Of a DNA stretch of 62,158 nucleotides, positions 1 to 8,057 are shown one piece after another; position 1 is the first letter of the stretch; the number at the start of each line of letters is the position of its first letter. A program made the translations under genes and the position numbers. The notes beneath the pieces were generated by a model. The model did no database searches. It saw only the letters and a program-made list of their open reading frames with translations, and had not been told where the DNA came from. The DNA is taken from NCBI GenBank assembly GCA_017616165.1, contig JAFZYR010000007.1, positions 1 to 62,158 of the forward strand, written 5' to 3'. The DNA is from Treponema sp. Lineage in GTDB: Bacteria; Spirochaetota; Spirochaetia; Treponematales; Treponemataceae.

Positions 1-4
1 GGTC

Positions 5-1392
5 AAGTCCAAATTCTGGTGTAAATTCCAATCCTAATATAATGATATATGACTAAGCAGCTTCAAGAGCCTGCCTTTGTGCAACGGCTATTGACTGCAT
101 TTTTATTTTCACTTCAAGCGTTATTTTTTCTGGTGATTTTTTGTGGAACATCATTTTCTTTGTCAGCAGAGCATTGTTGTAATCAATGGCAACAGATCCC
201 ATAAGCCGTAATACAGAATCTTTGTTAGGGAATATTCTGATTACATTTGACCTGCGTTTTAATTCGCCGTTAAATCTTTCAATACAATTTGATGTCCGTA
301 ATGCTATTCTCATTTCATCAGGAAGATTATAAACCGTAAGGACATCCTCAAATCCATTTTCAAGAATGTCGACCGCAGTTACGGCTACATCTCTGTAATC
401 ATTGACGACTTCCTTAAATCTTTTTCTTGCATCCTCAATTTTCTTGGAATTAAAGATGTCTCGCAGTTCCATTTCTAATCCAGCCCGTTGTGTCTTTGGA
501 GCTGCATCAAGAATGTTCTTCATAAAATGAAATTGACAGCGCTGCCATGCACTTTCCGGAAATATCTTCGTAATTGCATGCCTGATTGCCATATGAGCAT
601 CTGAAGTAATCATGATGGGTGATTTTAGGCCTCGTTTCTTCAAAGACATAAGAAATTCCAGCCATGTTTCATTACTTTCATCATCATAGACGTCTATGCC
701 TATGATTTCTTTCCTGCCGTCCTCTGTAATTCCTATTGCAATCATCATTGCTTTTGAAATAACCCTGTGATTTTCCCTGACTTTGAAATATGTAGCATCA
801 ATCATTAAGTAAGGATACTCCTCGTAATCCAGCGGCCTGTTTTTGAAAGCTTTTACTTCACTATCCAATGTCTTACAAGCTTCAGAAACTGTAGATTTAG
901 AAAACTCCTGCCCGCAGATTAATTCAATGACATTAGAAACTTTTCTTGTAGAAACACCGTTTACCACCATCTCTGCCATCGTTGTAATTAATGCAGCTTC
1001 ATTGCGCTGATAGGACTCAAACAGCATAGTGTGAAATGGTTTGTTTCTGTGTCTTGGAACATTGAGTTTGATTGTTCCAATCTTTGTTGTAAATTCACGT
1101 TCTCGGTTACCATTTCTGTAGTCTTGTCTTTCTGAACTTCGTTCATAGTTGCCGGCACACAGCTGTTCTGTCGATTCCATTTCGAGCACCTGGTTTAAAA
1201 TCTTTTCAACAAGATGCTTTAATGCATTTTCTCGATTTCCTGCTAAAAGTTCTAGCAATTCTTCCTGGTCTAAAGTAAGATTTAATTGAGTCATAAATTT
1301 TTCTCCTTTCTAATGTTTTAGTTTGGTCACTTAACATTATACTTAGGATTGAAGTTTATGACTCTTTTAAATTTACACCATTATATGGACTT
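5..1392 (-). mobile_element. IS256-family insertion sequence
   Basis: The element is bounded by imperfect 24-bp inverted repeats at 5-28 and 1369-1392 (20 of 24 positions match; both read AAGTCCA inward and share TGGTGTAAATT). It contains one intact transposase on the minus strand and looks complete. Only four bases lie left of the left repeat, so the 8-9 bp target duplication expected for this family cannot be checked; those four bases show no clear match to the right flank. Confidence 0.85.
53..1294 (-). CDS. IS256-family (mutator-type) transposase
   Basis: This 413-residue protein is the usual length for an IS256/mutator transposase, the DDE enzyme that cuts and pastes the element by acting on its terminal repeats. 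The N-terminal half contains the family's typical text (YRNGNRER, then LNVPRHR). The catalytic core includes YLMIDATYF, with the first acidic residue, the ITSDAH segment with the second, and the WQRCQFHFMKN block typical of the family. SNCIERFNGELKRR near the C-terminus carries the last glutamate. A purine-rich ribosome-binding site precedes the ATG at 1294. The frame is intact, so the element may still be active. Confidence 0.93.
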   Translation of the reverse strand: MTQLNLTLDQEELLELLAGNRENALKHLVEKILNQVLEMESTEQLCAGNYERSSERQDYRNGNREREFTTKIGTIKLNVPRHRNKPFHTMLFESYQRNEAALITTMAEMVVNGVSTRKVSNVIELICGQEFSKSTVSEACKTLDSEVKAFKNRPLDYEEYPYLMIDATYFKVRENHRVISKAMMIAIGITEDGRKEIIGIDVYDDESNETWLEFLMSLKKRGLKSPIMITSDAHMAIRHAITKIFPESAWQRCQFHFMKNILDAAPKTQRAGLEMELRDIFNSKKIEDARKRFKEVVNDYRDVAVTAVDILENGFEDVLTVYNLPDEMRIALRTSNCIERFNGELKRRSNVIRIFPNKDSVLRLMGSVAIDYNNALLTKKMMFHKKSPEKITLEVKIKMQSIAVAQRQALEAA

Positions 1393-1690
1393 AATGCTGG
1401 AATAGAGCTCTATACTGGAAAAATATCTCCAAAATTCCATAAAATCACACACTTTTAAAGCATTTTTATGGGATTTTGTCTAAAAATCATTTTTATAATC
1501 AGTAAAATATTAAAAAAGGCCATAAAAATCGTCTCAAAAACGCGAATTTTATGGCTTTTTAAAAAATCAGTTCAATTGATATAATGCGCGGAGGAAAAAA
1601 CGATCACGTCTCTGCCCTCGTAATTACGCATTATATAGAAAAAGACTCAACCAAAATAAATCTGGAAAAAAAATTTTAAACTTTTTTCAC
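1393..1690. other. AT-rich intergenic region with hairpins, no gene supported
   Basis: No convincing gene lies between the insertion sequence and the transporter promoter. Two hairpins are visible: one with arms at 1436-1444 and 1464-1472 (CCATAAAA type), and a terminator-like one at 1519-1560. A 9-bp inverted repeat, TATAATGCG at 1580-1588 and CGCATTATA at 1627-1635, brackets the start of a 31-codon open frame (1584-1679) that I cannot assign. Confidence 0.5.
1519..1560 (+). terminator. Rho-independent terminator candidate
   Basis: A 13-bp stem (12 of 13 paired; GCCATAAAA-type arms at 1519-1531 and 1543-1555) has an 11-nt loop and is followed by five T residues. It lies before the trpP-like promoter and would stop transcription entering from the left. 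Confidence 0.6.
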
Positions 1691-1763
1691 TGTTTCTATT
1701 GACAGAAACAAAAATAATATGTTACTATTCGCAGTAACAAGAATGTTTCTGTTTATAGTAACA
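1691..1763 (+). promoter_or_regulatory. Promoter with three tandem 20-bp operators before the aromatic transporter operon
   Basis: Three dyad-symmetric 20-mers are visible: site A at 1691-1710 (TGTTTCTATTGACAGAAACA), site B at 1720-1739 (TGTTACTATTCGCAGTAACA) and site C at 1744-1763 (TGTTTCTGTTTATAGTAACA). A promoter is woven into them: the -35 TTGACA (1699-1704) lies inside site A, and the -10 TACTAT (1723-1728, 18-bp spacer) lies inside site B. Site C sits just downstream of the predicted start near 1735. This layout suits repression by a dimeric regulator. The same motif precedes the thioesterase at 8456 and iorA at 12287. Confidence 0.8.
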
Positions 1764-1806
1764 CGTGGCGAAGAACAGAAGCTATTGTTGAACAGGAGAA
1801 ATTATT

Positions 1807-2382
1807 ATGGAAAAACGCGAATTAAAACAGACCGAAAAGAAAGGCATTAACTTGCAGGACCTTCTTCTTACAGCAGTACTTTTAGCAGCTGGTGCCGTAC
1901 TTAAGTTTTTTGTTGGAACCTTCATCAACTTTTTTGGTATGAAGCCTAACTTTATTATTGCAATGTACTGTATGGCAATTGTGCTTATTCGCCCAAAGAT
2001 TTACTACAGCCTTATAATTGGTATTATTGCCGGTGCAATCTGCCAGGTATTCCCGGGCACACCTTATTTGAACTTTGCTTCTGAAGCAGCTGGTGCCCTT
2101 GCTATGGGTCTTTTGATTATGATCCCAGGTAAAACAAAGGGTGCAAAGATTGGTCTTGCAGCAGTTACTACCTTTATAAGTACTGTAATTTCTGGCGGAC
2201 TTTACACTGTTCTTCTTTTTGTATTCATCAAGTCTGATCCTTCTGCAATGGTTGCTTACGTACCTATCGTACTTGGAACAGCTACACTCAATGCCATCAT
2301 CGTAAGTGCACTTTATGTACCTCTTATGAAGGCATTGAAAAAACCAATAATTGAAGAAGCAGAAGAAAATAAATCTGAATAG
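1807..2382 (+). CDS. TrpP-like ECF transporter substrate-binding (S) component
   Basis: This 191-residue integral membrane protein has about five or six hydrophobic segments and a short charged tail. The FGMKPN motif after the first segment is characteristic of the TrpP group of S components, predicted tryptophan or aromatic amino acid binders of ECF transporters. The S component determines specificity, and the ATPase and EcfT genes follow directly. The ATG has an AGGAG site about 8 bp upstream (1794-1798). Linkage to pheA, a DAHP synthase and a shared operator with iorAB supports an aromatic substrate, but which amino acid is inference. The gene is separated from ecfA by a large hairpin. Confidence 0.82.
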   Translation: MEKRELKQTEKKGINLQDLLLTAVLLAAGAVLKFFVGTFINFFGMKPNFIIAMYCMAIVLIRPKIYYSLIIGIIAGAICQVFPGTPYLNFASEAAGALAMGLLIMIPGKTKGAKIGLAAVTTFISTVISGGLYTVLLFVFIKSDPSAMVAYVPIVLGTATLNAIIVSALYVPLMKALKKPIIEEAEENKSE

Positions 2383-2399
2383 AACACTTATGCATCTGT

Positions 2400-2474
2400 T
2401 CTGATGCTCTCGTGGAAAATGCACTCGGCCAGCTGAAGAAACCTGTCCGAGCACATTTTCCACTACGCATCAGA
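2400..2474 (+). promoter_or_regulatory. Large intergenic hairpin between S component and ECF ATPase
   Basis: Arms at 2400-2428 and 2447-2474 pair along about 28 bp with a few mismatches, around an 18-nt loop. There is no T-run after the stem, so it is not a classic terminator. Its place within the operon suggests an RNA-processing or stability element that sets the ratio of S component to energy-coupling module. The same bases are the only notable content of this 145-bp gap. Confidence 0.6.
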
Positions 2475-2527
2475 AAAGTTACATTATGTTTTCTTCAACT
2501 CTCTTCATAATCACATAGGAACACAAA

Positions 2528-4285
2528 ATGATACAAATACAGGAACTGACATTTAAGTATACGGGCGGAAAGCATAACGCACTGGAGAACATTACCCTTG
2601 AAATTGAAAAGGGTGGATTTGTAGGCATCATCGGGGAATCTGGAGCGGGAAAAACAACGCTTTGTAACTGCATCAACGGACTTATTCCGCATCACTTTAC
2701 AGGTGATTTTTACGGTAGTGTAAAGGTTGACGGAGAAGACACCTTTGATATTGATGCAGGCAAGCTTGCACTTAAGGTCGGTTCTGTATTTCAGGATATC
2801 GAAAGCCAGCTCACAGGCTATTTTGTAGAAGACGAAATTCTTTTTGGGCTGGAAAACTTTGGAATTCCTGCAGATCAGATTGAAAAAAGAATCTGTTCCG
2901 CCCTGGAAACTCTTGGTATAAGCGAGCTTCGTCACCGGGAAATTTCTACACTCAGCGGCGGACAAAAACAAAAGGTTGTATTTGCGGCCATACTTGCACT
3001 TGAACCGCAGATTCTTGTTCTTGATGAACCGACAGGCGAGCTTGATCCTGCTTCTTCTGTTCAGATTTTTGCACTGCTTAAAAAGCTCAACGAAGAAAAA
3101 GGAATTACAATTGTAATTGCAGAACAGAAAATCATGCTCCTTTGCGAGTATGTAAAAAAGCTCATTGTTCTTGAAAAGGGCACCTGCGTTCACTATGGAG
3201 AAATCCGCAGTACACTCACCCACCAGAAGGAGATGGAGGAGGCCGGCATTAACTGTCCGCGCGTTCTTACTCTTACCGGTAAAATGGAAAAGGAGCATCT
3301 TTTGCCGGCCGACTGCACCGGCGAAGGAAGAATCTGTCTTAATGCTCAGGAAGCTGCAGAAATTGTAAAAAAAGCAACAGGGGCGCAGCTTGATAAAAAA
3401 GCCCCTCGAGCGCCTCAGGAACCGCAAGAGGCAGAGAGTGTGGTCCCTGAGGCTCTCAAAGGGCCTGCTAACGACGACACAGCACAAACTGTCCTTTCCT
3501 TTGAAAACGTAAGCTTTTCTTACAACGAAACTGCAAATGTAAAAGACTTAAACGTTCAGATACGCAAGGGTGATTTTACTGCCATCATCGGTTCAAACGG
3601 AGCCGGAAAATCTACCTTTTCAAAGCTGTGCAACGGACTTTTAAAACCAAGCACCGGCGACGTTCTTGTTCTTGGTAACAATACAAAAAAACAAAAGGTA
3701 AGCGCTCTTGCAAAGCATATCGGATTTTTGTTTCAGAACCCGGACCGTCAGATTTGCTGCCAGACTGTACGCGAAGAAATTGCCTTTAGTCTGCGCAACA
3801 ACAACATACCGGAAGCCGAAATAAAAACCCGTGTAGAAAATACAATCAAGGAATTTGGATTTAACCCGGATGTAGAACCCTTTAATATGAGCCGTGGTCA
3901 GCGCCAGCGCCTGTGCCTTGCCTGTCTTATTGCCCTTAATCCCGAAATCCTTATTCTTGATGAACCTACAACCGGACTTGATTACCGCGAGTGTATGGAA
4001 GTAATGGGAAAAATCCAGGAGCTCAACAACAACGGAACAACAGTAATTATGGTCTGCCATGACATGGAGGTTGTTCTGGATTTTGCTAAATCAATTATTG
4101 TAATGAACCGTGGCGAGATAATGGGAGAAGGCCCTACCCGCTCTGTGCTTGGTGACGACGTTCTTCTTAATAAAGCACGTCTGCTTCCACCACAGATTGC
4201 ACAGGTTGCAAAGCTGCTTGGTCCTCGCTTTGACGGTATTTTTACCGACGACGAACTTATTGCAAAAGTTAAGGAGACACTCTAA
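2528..4285 (+). CDS. ecfA: ECF transporter ATPase, two ABC domains fused
   Basis: Two complete ABC ATPase domains are fused in 585 residues, giving in one chain the EcfA-EcfA' pair that energises ECF vitamin and amino acid importers. Domain 1 has Walker A GESGAGKTT at residues 36-44, signature LSGGQKQK and Walker B LVLDEPTGELDP. Domain 2 has Walker A GSNGAGKST at about 355-363, MSRGQRQR in place of the usual signature, and ILDEPTTGLD. The linker (about residues 290-313) is encoded by an inverted pair of a palindromic repeat found elsewhere in the window, giving a Pro/Glu/Ala-rich insert (PEALKGP). An AGGA site precedes the ATG. It overlaps ecfT by one base (TAATG). Confidence 0.93.
   Translation: MIQIQELTFKYTGGKHNALENITLEIEKGGFVGIIGESGAGKTTLCNCINGLIPHHFTGDFYGSVKVDGEDTFDIDAGKLALKVGSVFQDIESQLTGYFVEDEILFGLENFGIPADQIEKRICSALETLGISELRHREISTLSGGQKQKVVFAAILALEPQILVLDEPTGELDPASSVQIFALLKKLNEEKGITIVIAEQKIMLLCEYVKKLIVLEKGTCVHYGEIRSTLTHQKEMEEAGINCPRVLTLTGKMEKEHLLPADCTGEGRICLNAQEAAEIVKKATGAQLDKKAPRAPQEPQEAESVVPEALKGPANDDTAQTVLSFENVSFSYNETANVKDLNVQIRKGDFTAIIGSNGAGKSTFSKLCNGLLKPSTGDVLVLGNNTKKQKVSALAKHIGFLFQNPDRQICCQTVREEIAFSLRNNNIPEAEIKTRVENTIKEFGFNPDVEPFNMSRGQRQRLCLACLIALNPEILILDEPTTGLDYRECMEVMGKIQELNNNGTTVIMVCHDMEVVLDFAKSIIVMNRGEIMGEGPTRSVLGDDVLLNKARLLPPQIAQVAKLLGPRFDGIFTDDELIAKVKETL
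3401..3465 (+). repeat. In-frame palindromic repeat inside the ECF ATPase linker
   Basis: Two inverted copies of the repeat family with core CTTCGACAGGCTCAGGGACC lie at 3401-3425 and 3440-3465. They face each other and could form a hairpin in DNA or RNA. Both are read through in frame and encode the linker between the two ATPase domains. Confidence 0.75.
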
Positions 4286-5073
4286 TGAAAGGCTTTTTAG
4301 ATTACTTACCAGGTGGTTCAGTTTTACACAAAATGCATCCGCTTATAAAAATACTTGTTTCAATTTTGATTTGTGCGGCAGCCTTCTGCTCTTCAAATTA
4401 CTTTTTCCTTTTGGGAATAATTGTTTTCAACATTCTGATGGGAGTTGTCGGAAACGGAAAGGAACACAACGGCCTTTTAGCCAGAACCTTTGGTATTCTT
4501 AAGGGCCTTGTAAAAATGTCAATCTTTCTTGTAATTTTGCAGCTGCTTGTAATAAGAAAAGGCGATCCTCTTTTTATGATTGGAAGCTTTGCCATTACAG
4601 ACCTTGCGCTTGAAAAATCTTTACTGCTCGTGCTGCGTCTTATTGGTGCAACCCTTCCTCTTTCAATTTTGATTTCGGTTACAAACTTAAGTGACCTTTC
4701 AAACACACTTGTAAAATACCTGCACATTCCTTACAAGTATGCGTTTACCTTTACAAGCGCCATCCGTTTTATTCCGGTTTTTTCTACAGAGATGAACGGC
4801 ATTATAGAAAGTCAGCAGGCACGCGGCGTAGACTTTGAAGTAAAAAATCCTTTCAAAAAGTTCGGAATGATTTTACCGCTGTGCTTCCCTCTGCTCATTT
4901 CTTCTGTACGCAAAATTGAATCCACCGCAACAGCCGCCGAGCTCAGAGGCTTTTACCTGCGCACAAGAGCCAGCTGCACAAAAGCCTACAAGCTGCACTT
5001 CCGAGATTTTATGTTTACACTTATGGGTCTTGCAATTCTTACTGGCGCAATTATAATAAATGTCCTGGGGTAA
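4285..5073 (+). CDS. ecfT: ECF transporter transmembrane component EcfT
   Basis: This 262-residue membrane protein (CbiQ/EcfT family) is the scaffold linking the S component to the ATPases. About five transmembrane segments are visible. The cytoplasmic coupling region carries the two expected short Arg-Gly motifs: ARG in ESQQARGVDF, and a variant in TAAELRGFY that matches the second coupling helix. It starts at the ATG overlapping the ecfA stop and has AAGGAG at 4271-4276. It is the fixed partner of the fused ATPase. The upstream TrpP-like protein is its likely dedicated S component, although EcfT modules can also serve unlinked ones such as the S component at 45464-46075. Confidence 0.92.
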   Translation: MKGFLDYLPGGSVLHKMHPLIKILVSILICAAAFCSSNYFFLLGIIVFNILMGVVGNGKEHNGLLARTFGILKGLVKMSIFLVILQLLVIRKGDPLFMIGSFAITDLALEKSLLLVLRLIGATLPLSILISVTNLSDLSNTLVKYLHIPYKYAFTFTSAIRFIPVFSTEMNGIIESQQARGVDFEVKNPFKKFGMILPLCFPLLISSVRKIESTATAAELRGFYLRTRASCTKAYKLHFRDFMFTLMGLAILTGAIIINVLG

Positions 5074-5076
5074 AAA

Positions 5077-5880
5077 ATGAAGATAGCCTACAGTGGCATA
5101 GAAGGTGCATTCGCTTATATTGCGGCAAAACGCATTTTCCCGAACGACGAGCTTATTTCGTTCGGGGATTTTCATTCTGCTTATAAAGCCGTAGAAAATG
5201 ATGAATGCGACTATGCTGTACTTCCAATAGAAAACAGTTACGCAGGGGACGTTGGCCAGGTAACAGATCTTATGTTCCAGGGTGACCTTTTTGTAAACGG
5301 AGTTTATACCCTCAATGTTGTTCAGAATCTTCTTGGAGTAAAGGGCGCAACGCTTCAGACAATCAAAAAAGTTATAAGTCATCCTCAGGCGCTGGAACAG
5401 TGTGCAGAATTTTTGCGGGCCCATAATTATGAAGGCATAGAAGCTGTAAATACAGCACGCGCCGCAAGACAGGTTGCACAGGACAATGACCCTACTGTTG
5501 CCGCAATTGCAAGTGAAGAAACTGCGGCGCTCTACGGCTTACAGGTGCTTGCACAGGGCATCAACGAACAGCAGGATAATTCAACAAGATTTGTCGTGCT
5601 TTCAAAAAATCAAAATCAAAAGGTTTGCAAGGACTGCGACTCCGGCACGTTCATCATGATGTTTGCAGTTAAAAACGAAGCCGGCGCCCTTGTTAAAGTT
5701 TTGAACAGACTTGGTGAGTTTGGATATAACATGGTGGCAATTCACAGCCGTCCGTTAAAGTCTCATGCATGGGAATATTATTTTTACATCGAGGTTGAAG
5801 GCAATTCCAGCCAGAAGGATTTTGAACAGATGGTTCATGAAATACAATACCGATGTGATAAATTAAAAATCTTCAGATAA
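5077..5880 (+). CDS. pheA: Prephenate dehydratase
   Basis: This monofunctional prephenate dehydratase (267 residues) converts prephenate to phenylpyruvate, the last committed step to phenylalanine. The N-terminal catalytic domain starts with YSGIEGAF and ends with the DNSTRF segment, which carries the catalytic Thr-Arg-Phe. A C-terminal ACT domain begins near residue 190; the GALVKVLNRL and HSRP segments correspond to the phenylalanine-binding GAL and ESRP regions, so feedback control by Phe is likely. There is no chorismate mutase domain. The gene lies 3 bp after ecfT and 18 bp before the DAHP synthase, so aromatic biosynthesis and uptake share one operon. Confidence 0.95.
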   Translation: MKIAYSGIEGAFAYIAAKRIFPNDELISFGDFHSAYKAVENDECDYAVLPIENSYAGDVGQVTDLMFQGDLFVNGVYTLNVVQNLLGVKGATLQTIKKVISHPQALEQCAEFLRAHNYEGIEAVNTARAARQVAQDNDPTVAAIASEETAALYGLQVLAQGINEQQDNSTRFVVLSKNQNQKVCKDCDSGTFIMMFAVKNEAGALVKVLNRLGEFGYNMVAIHSRPLKSHAWEYYFYIEVEGNSSQKDFEQMVHEIQYRCDKLKIFR

Positions 5881-5898
5881 GATTTTAAGGAAAATAAT

Positions 5899-6927
5899 AT
5901 GAACATGGAATTTGAACGCAGGCTCGCAATACCGGCGGAAGTCAAGGAACAGTATCCGCTTTCGGGCAAGCTTGGAAAAATCGTAGAAGAAAAACGCGCA
6001 GAGCTCAAGGCAGTTTTTGAAGGCCGCCTGGACCGTCTGCTTTTGATAATTGGTCCCTGCTCTGCCGACAACGAAGATGCAGTGCTTGATTACATGAACC
6101 GACTTGTCCCTGTACAGGAAAAGGTGCGCGATAAGATTTTGATGGTACCTCGCATTTACACAAACAAGCCTCGTACAACAGGTGCCGGCTACAAGGGAAT
6201 GCTGCACCAGCCAAACCCAAACGAAAAGCCAGACCTTTACAAAGGAATTGTTGCCTGCCGCCACATGCACATGCGCGCCGTTGAGGAAACAGGCTTTATT
6301 TTTGCAGACGAAATGCTTTATCCGGAAAACTATCAGTACCTTGATGACCTGCTTGGTTATGTTGCAGTTGGTGCACGTTCTGTAGAAGACCAGCAGCACC
6401 GCCTTACTGCCAGCGGAATTGAAGTTCCTGTAGGTATGAAAAATCCGACCAGCGGCGACTACGCAGTTATGATGAACGCAATTTCTGCAGCCCAGCATCC
6501 GCACACCTTTATTTACCGCGGCTGGGAAGTTCATTCAGAAGGAAACCCTCACTGCCATGCAATTTTGCGAGGCTCCACAAACAAGCACGGAAACCATTTG
6601 CAAAACTATCACTACGAAGACCTTGAGCGCCTGAGCAACACCTATGACGAGCTTGAGCTTAAAAATCCTGCAGTCATTATTGATACAAATCATTCAAACT
6701 CAAACAAAAATCCTTTTGAACAGCCGCGTATCGTTATGGACGTGCTCAATTCCTGCCGCCACAGCGACCGCATAAGCAAGCTTGTAAAAGGCTTTATGAT
6801 TGAAAGCTATATCGAGGACGGCTGCCAGAAAATTGGCGAAGGCGTTTATGGAAAGTCTATTACAGACCCATGTCTTGGCTGGGAAAAAACTGAACAACTT
6901 ATTTATGATATAGCAGAAAAGATTTAG
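5899..6927 (+). CDS. aroF: 3-deoxy-7-phosphoheptulonate (DAHP) synthase, class I
   Basis: This 342-residue class I alpha (AroFGH-type) enzyme condenses phosphoenolpyruvate and erythrose 4-phosphate, the entry step of the shikimate pathway. Family motifs are in order: GPCSADNEDA, RIYTNKPRTTGAGYKG (PEP-binding KPRTT), GARSVEDQQHR, GMKNPTSGD, and DTNHSNSNKNPFEQ with metal and phosphate ligands. The isozyme letter (F, G or H) cannot be decided from the sequence. It is the last gene of the aromatic operon. The ATG at 5899 has AGGAAA upstream. Repeat sequence begins at the stop codon. Confidence 0.94.
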   Translation: MNMEFERRLAIPAEVKEQYPLSGKLGKIVEEKRAELKAVFEGRLDRLLLIIGPCSADNEDAVLDYMNRLVPVQEKVRDKILMVPRIYTNKPRTTGAGYKGMLHQPNPNEKPDLYKGIVACRHMHMRAVEETGFIFADEMLYPENYQYLDDLLGYVAVGARSVEDQQHRLTASGIEVPVGMKNPTSGDYAVMMNAISAAQHPHTFIYRGWEVHSEGNPHCHAILRGSTNKHGNHLQNYHYEDLERLSNTYDELELKNPAVIIDTNHSNSNKNPFEQPRIVMDVLNSCRHSDRISKLVKGFMIESYIEDGCQKIGEGVYGKSITDPCLGWEKTEQLIYDIAEKI

Positions 6928-7007
6928 GGAGGAGCCCCTCCCTACGTCCGCACTTCGTTGCGTCCTACCCTTCCTGCGGGCTCAAACGCCGCCCGCAACA
7001 CCTGCTT
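6927..7007. repeat. GC-rich palindromic repeat between convergent genes
   Basis: A GC-rich stretch ends with GCGGGCTCAAACGCCGCCCG plus CAACACCTGCTT (6976-7007). The same 32-bp block, with one change, recurs at 45402-45433. It contains short inverted repeats (GGGAGGAG with CTCCC; GCGGGC with GCCCGC). It fills the whole gap between the DAHP synthase and the convergent NlpC/P60 gene and may act as a terminator. Confidence 0.7.
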
Positions 7008-7008
7008 A

Positions 7009-7632
7009 CTACTTTACCTTCATTATGCCATAACCAACAATCTTGGAATCTGTTCTGGCATAATGACGCTCGGTAACGCACTTTCCTTTTCCCTGGTCAA
7101 TGGCGTCTATAAAGTAAACCTGGTTGCCTTCAAAGCGGTCAAAAATGCCTACATGCGAAACCTTGGAATTATTATAAGTCATAAAAACAAGATCCCCTCG
7201 GCGAGGATTTGTTGTTGGGATTGTCGCGTGCTGGTACATGTATAAAGAAGCCATATCGTTTTGCAAAAGCGAATAGTCTGTATCCTGGAGCGCATATCTG
7301 TAGCATCTGACTACAAGTCCCGAGCAGTCTACCTGAATGGCACGAAGTCCATCCTGCGCACCGAATTTATATTGAGTGTCGGCAGCGGCATATTTTTTTG
7401 CATATTCAAAAGCAGTTGCCGCAAGCTGAGCCGGGCAGCCCCCTGCAGGAAGATCGGAATCGTCACTGACAGTGTCACCTGAGCTGGAGCCATCTGGAAT
7501 ATAAAACTCGTCATAAAGAAAATCATCGATTATTTCAAAAGCGATTGAACAGGAAGAAAAAGAAAAAAGAAATGTCATCAAAAAAAGCGGCAGCCATTTC
7601 TTGAGCGTGCGGGCATTCTGAAAATTCTTCAT
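7009..7632 (-). CDS. NlpC/P60 family lipoprotein, predicted cell-wall hydrolase
   Basis: The protein has 207 residues from the ATG at 7632, chosen because AGGAGG lies 5 bp upstream; a further upstream ATG (7650) would overlap that site. The signal peptide ends in a lipobox-like FSFSSC, predicting a lipid-anchored exported protein. The C-terminal NlpC/P60 fold contains the catalytic cysteine in VDCSGLVV and the histidine in VSHVGIF, preceded by RRGDLVFM. These enzymes cut peptidoglycan stem peptides, often between D-Glu and the diamino acid. The linker between lipobox and domain is rich in Asp, Ser and Gly. It is convergent with the aromatic operon, from which a GC-rich repeat separates it. 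Confidence 0.88.
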   Translation of the reverse strand: MKNFQNARTLKKWLPLFLMTFLFSFSSCSIAFEIIDDFLYDEFYIPDGSSSGDTVSDDSDLPAGGCPAQLAATAFEYAKKYAAADTQYKFGAQDGLRAIQVDCSGLVVRCYRYALQDTDYSLLQNDMASLYMYQHATIPTTNPRRGDLVFMTYNNSKVSHVGIFDRFEGNQVYFIDAIDQGKGKCVTERHYARTDSKIVGYGIMKVK

Positions 7633-7650
7633 ATGAACCTCCTGCGGCAA

Positions 7651-8057
7651 TTAAAGTATAAACGTAGAAGCGATTTCATACTAAGAACAATCAATTAAAC
7701 AGATGGTAACTAAGAAAAAGGAATTGTTCTATATGCAGAGGACTTGAAAAAAGTATTTTTTCCGACTTAACTGATGTTTTTTGGTGTTAAGTCGGAAAAA
7801 ATGGAGTCTGGACTTTGCCTTTGGAAAGTTTTTTTCCTACTAAAATGGAGTTTTGAAGCATTTAGTAGGAAATTTTGGAGTATATACAACGCAAAGTAGT
7901 ACAAATAGAAAAAGATCTTCCGACTTAACAGACATTCTTGGGTGTTAAGTCGGAAAAACCAGGCATATGACATAGATTCAGATGAAAATTTTCCCTACTA
8001 AATGACGATTTTTAAGGTTTTAGTGGGAAAAAAGTATAAAACGCATATTAAGAAGTG
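7651..8057. repeat. Alternating hairpin array in a 407-bp gene-free region
   Basis: No gene is supported here. Four hairpins alternate between two families. A1: perfect 16-bp arms at 7756-7771 and 7786-7801 (GTTAAGTCGG type). B1: 12-bp arms at 7833-7844 and 7861-7872 (TTTAGTAGGAAA type). A2: 12-bp arms at 7918-7929 and 7944-7955, same core as A1. B2: arms at 7989-8002 and 8018-8031, same core as B1 with one bulge. Stems are flanked by A- and T-runs, so each could terminate transcription on either strand. One unpaired copy of the A arm recurs at 45441-45456. Confidence 0.85.

Noticed and set aside
1584..1679. 31-codon open frame (MRGGKNDHVS...) before the aromatic operon promoter
   Set aside because: It has no ribosome-binding site, no Trp or Phe run that would suggest a leader peptide, and it ends before the promoter. 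Left unannotated.
1764..1806. Possible T-box or attenuator leader before the trpP-like gene
   Set aside because: The predicted transcript leader is only about 70 nt, too short for a T-box, and shows no specifier or antiterminator structure; the operators explain control better.
1882..3487. Long minus-strand frames opposite the trpP-like and ecfA genes
   Set aside because: They are antisense shadows: Cys- and Lys-rich compositions without motifs, opposite genes with clear family matches.
7756..8031. Hairpin array as a CRISPR array
   Set aside because: The repeats are inverted hairpins of two alternating types, not direct repeats with regular unique spacers, and no cas gene is present.
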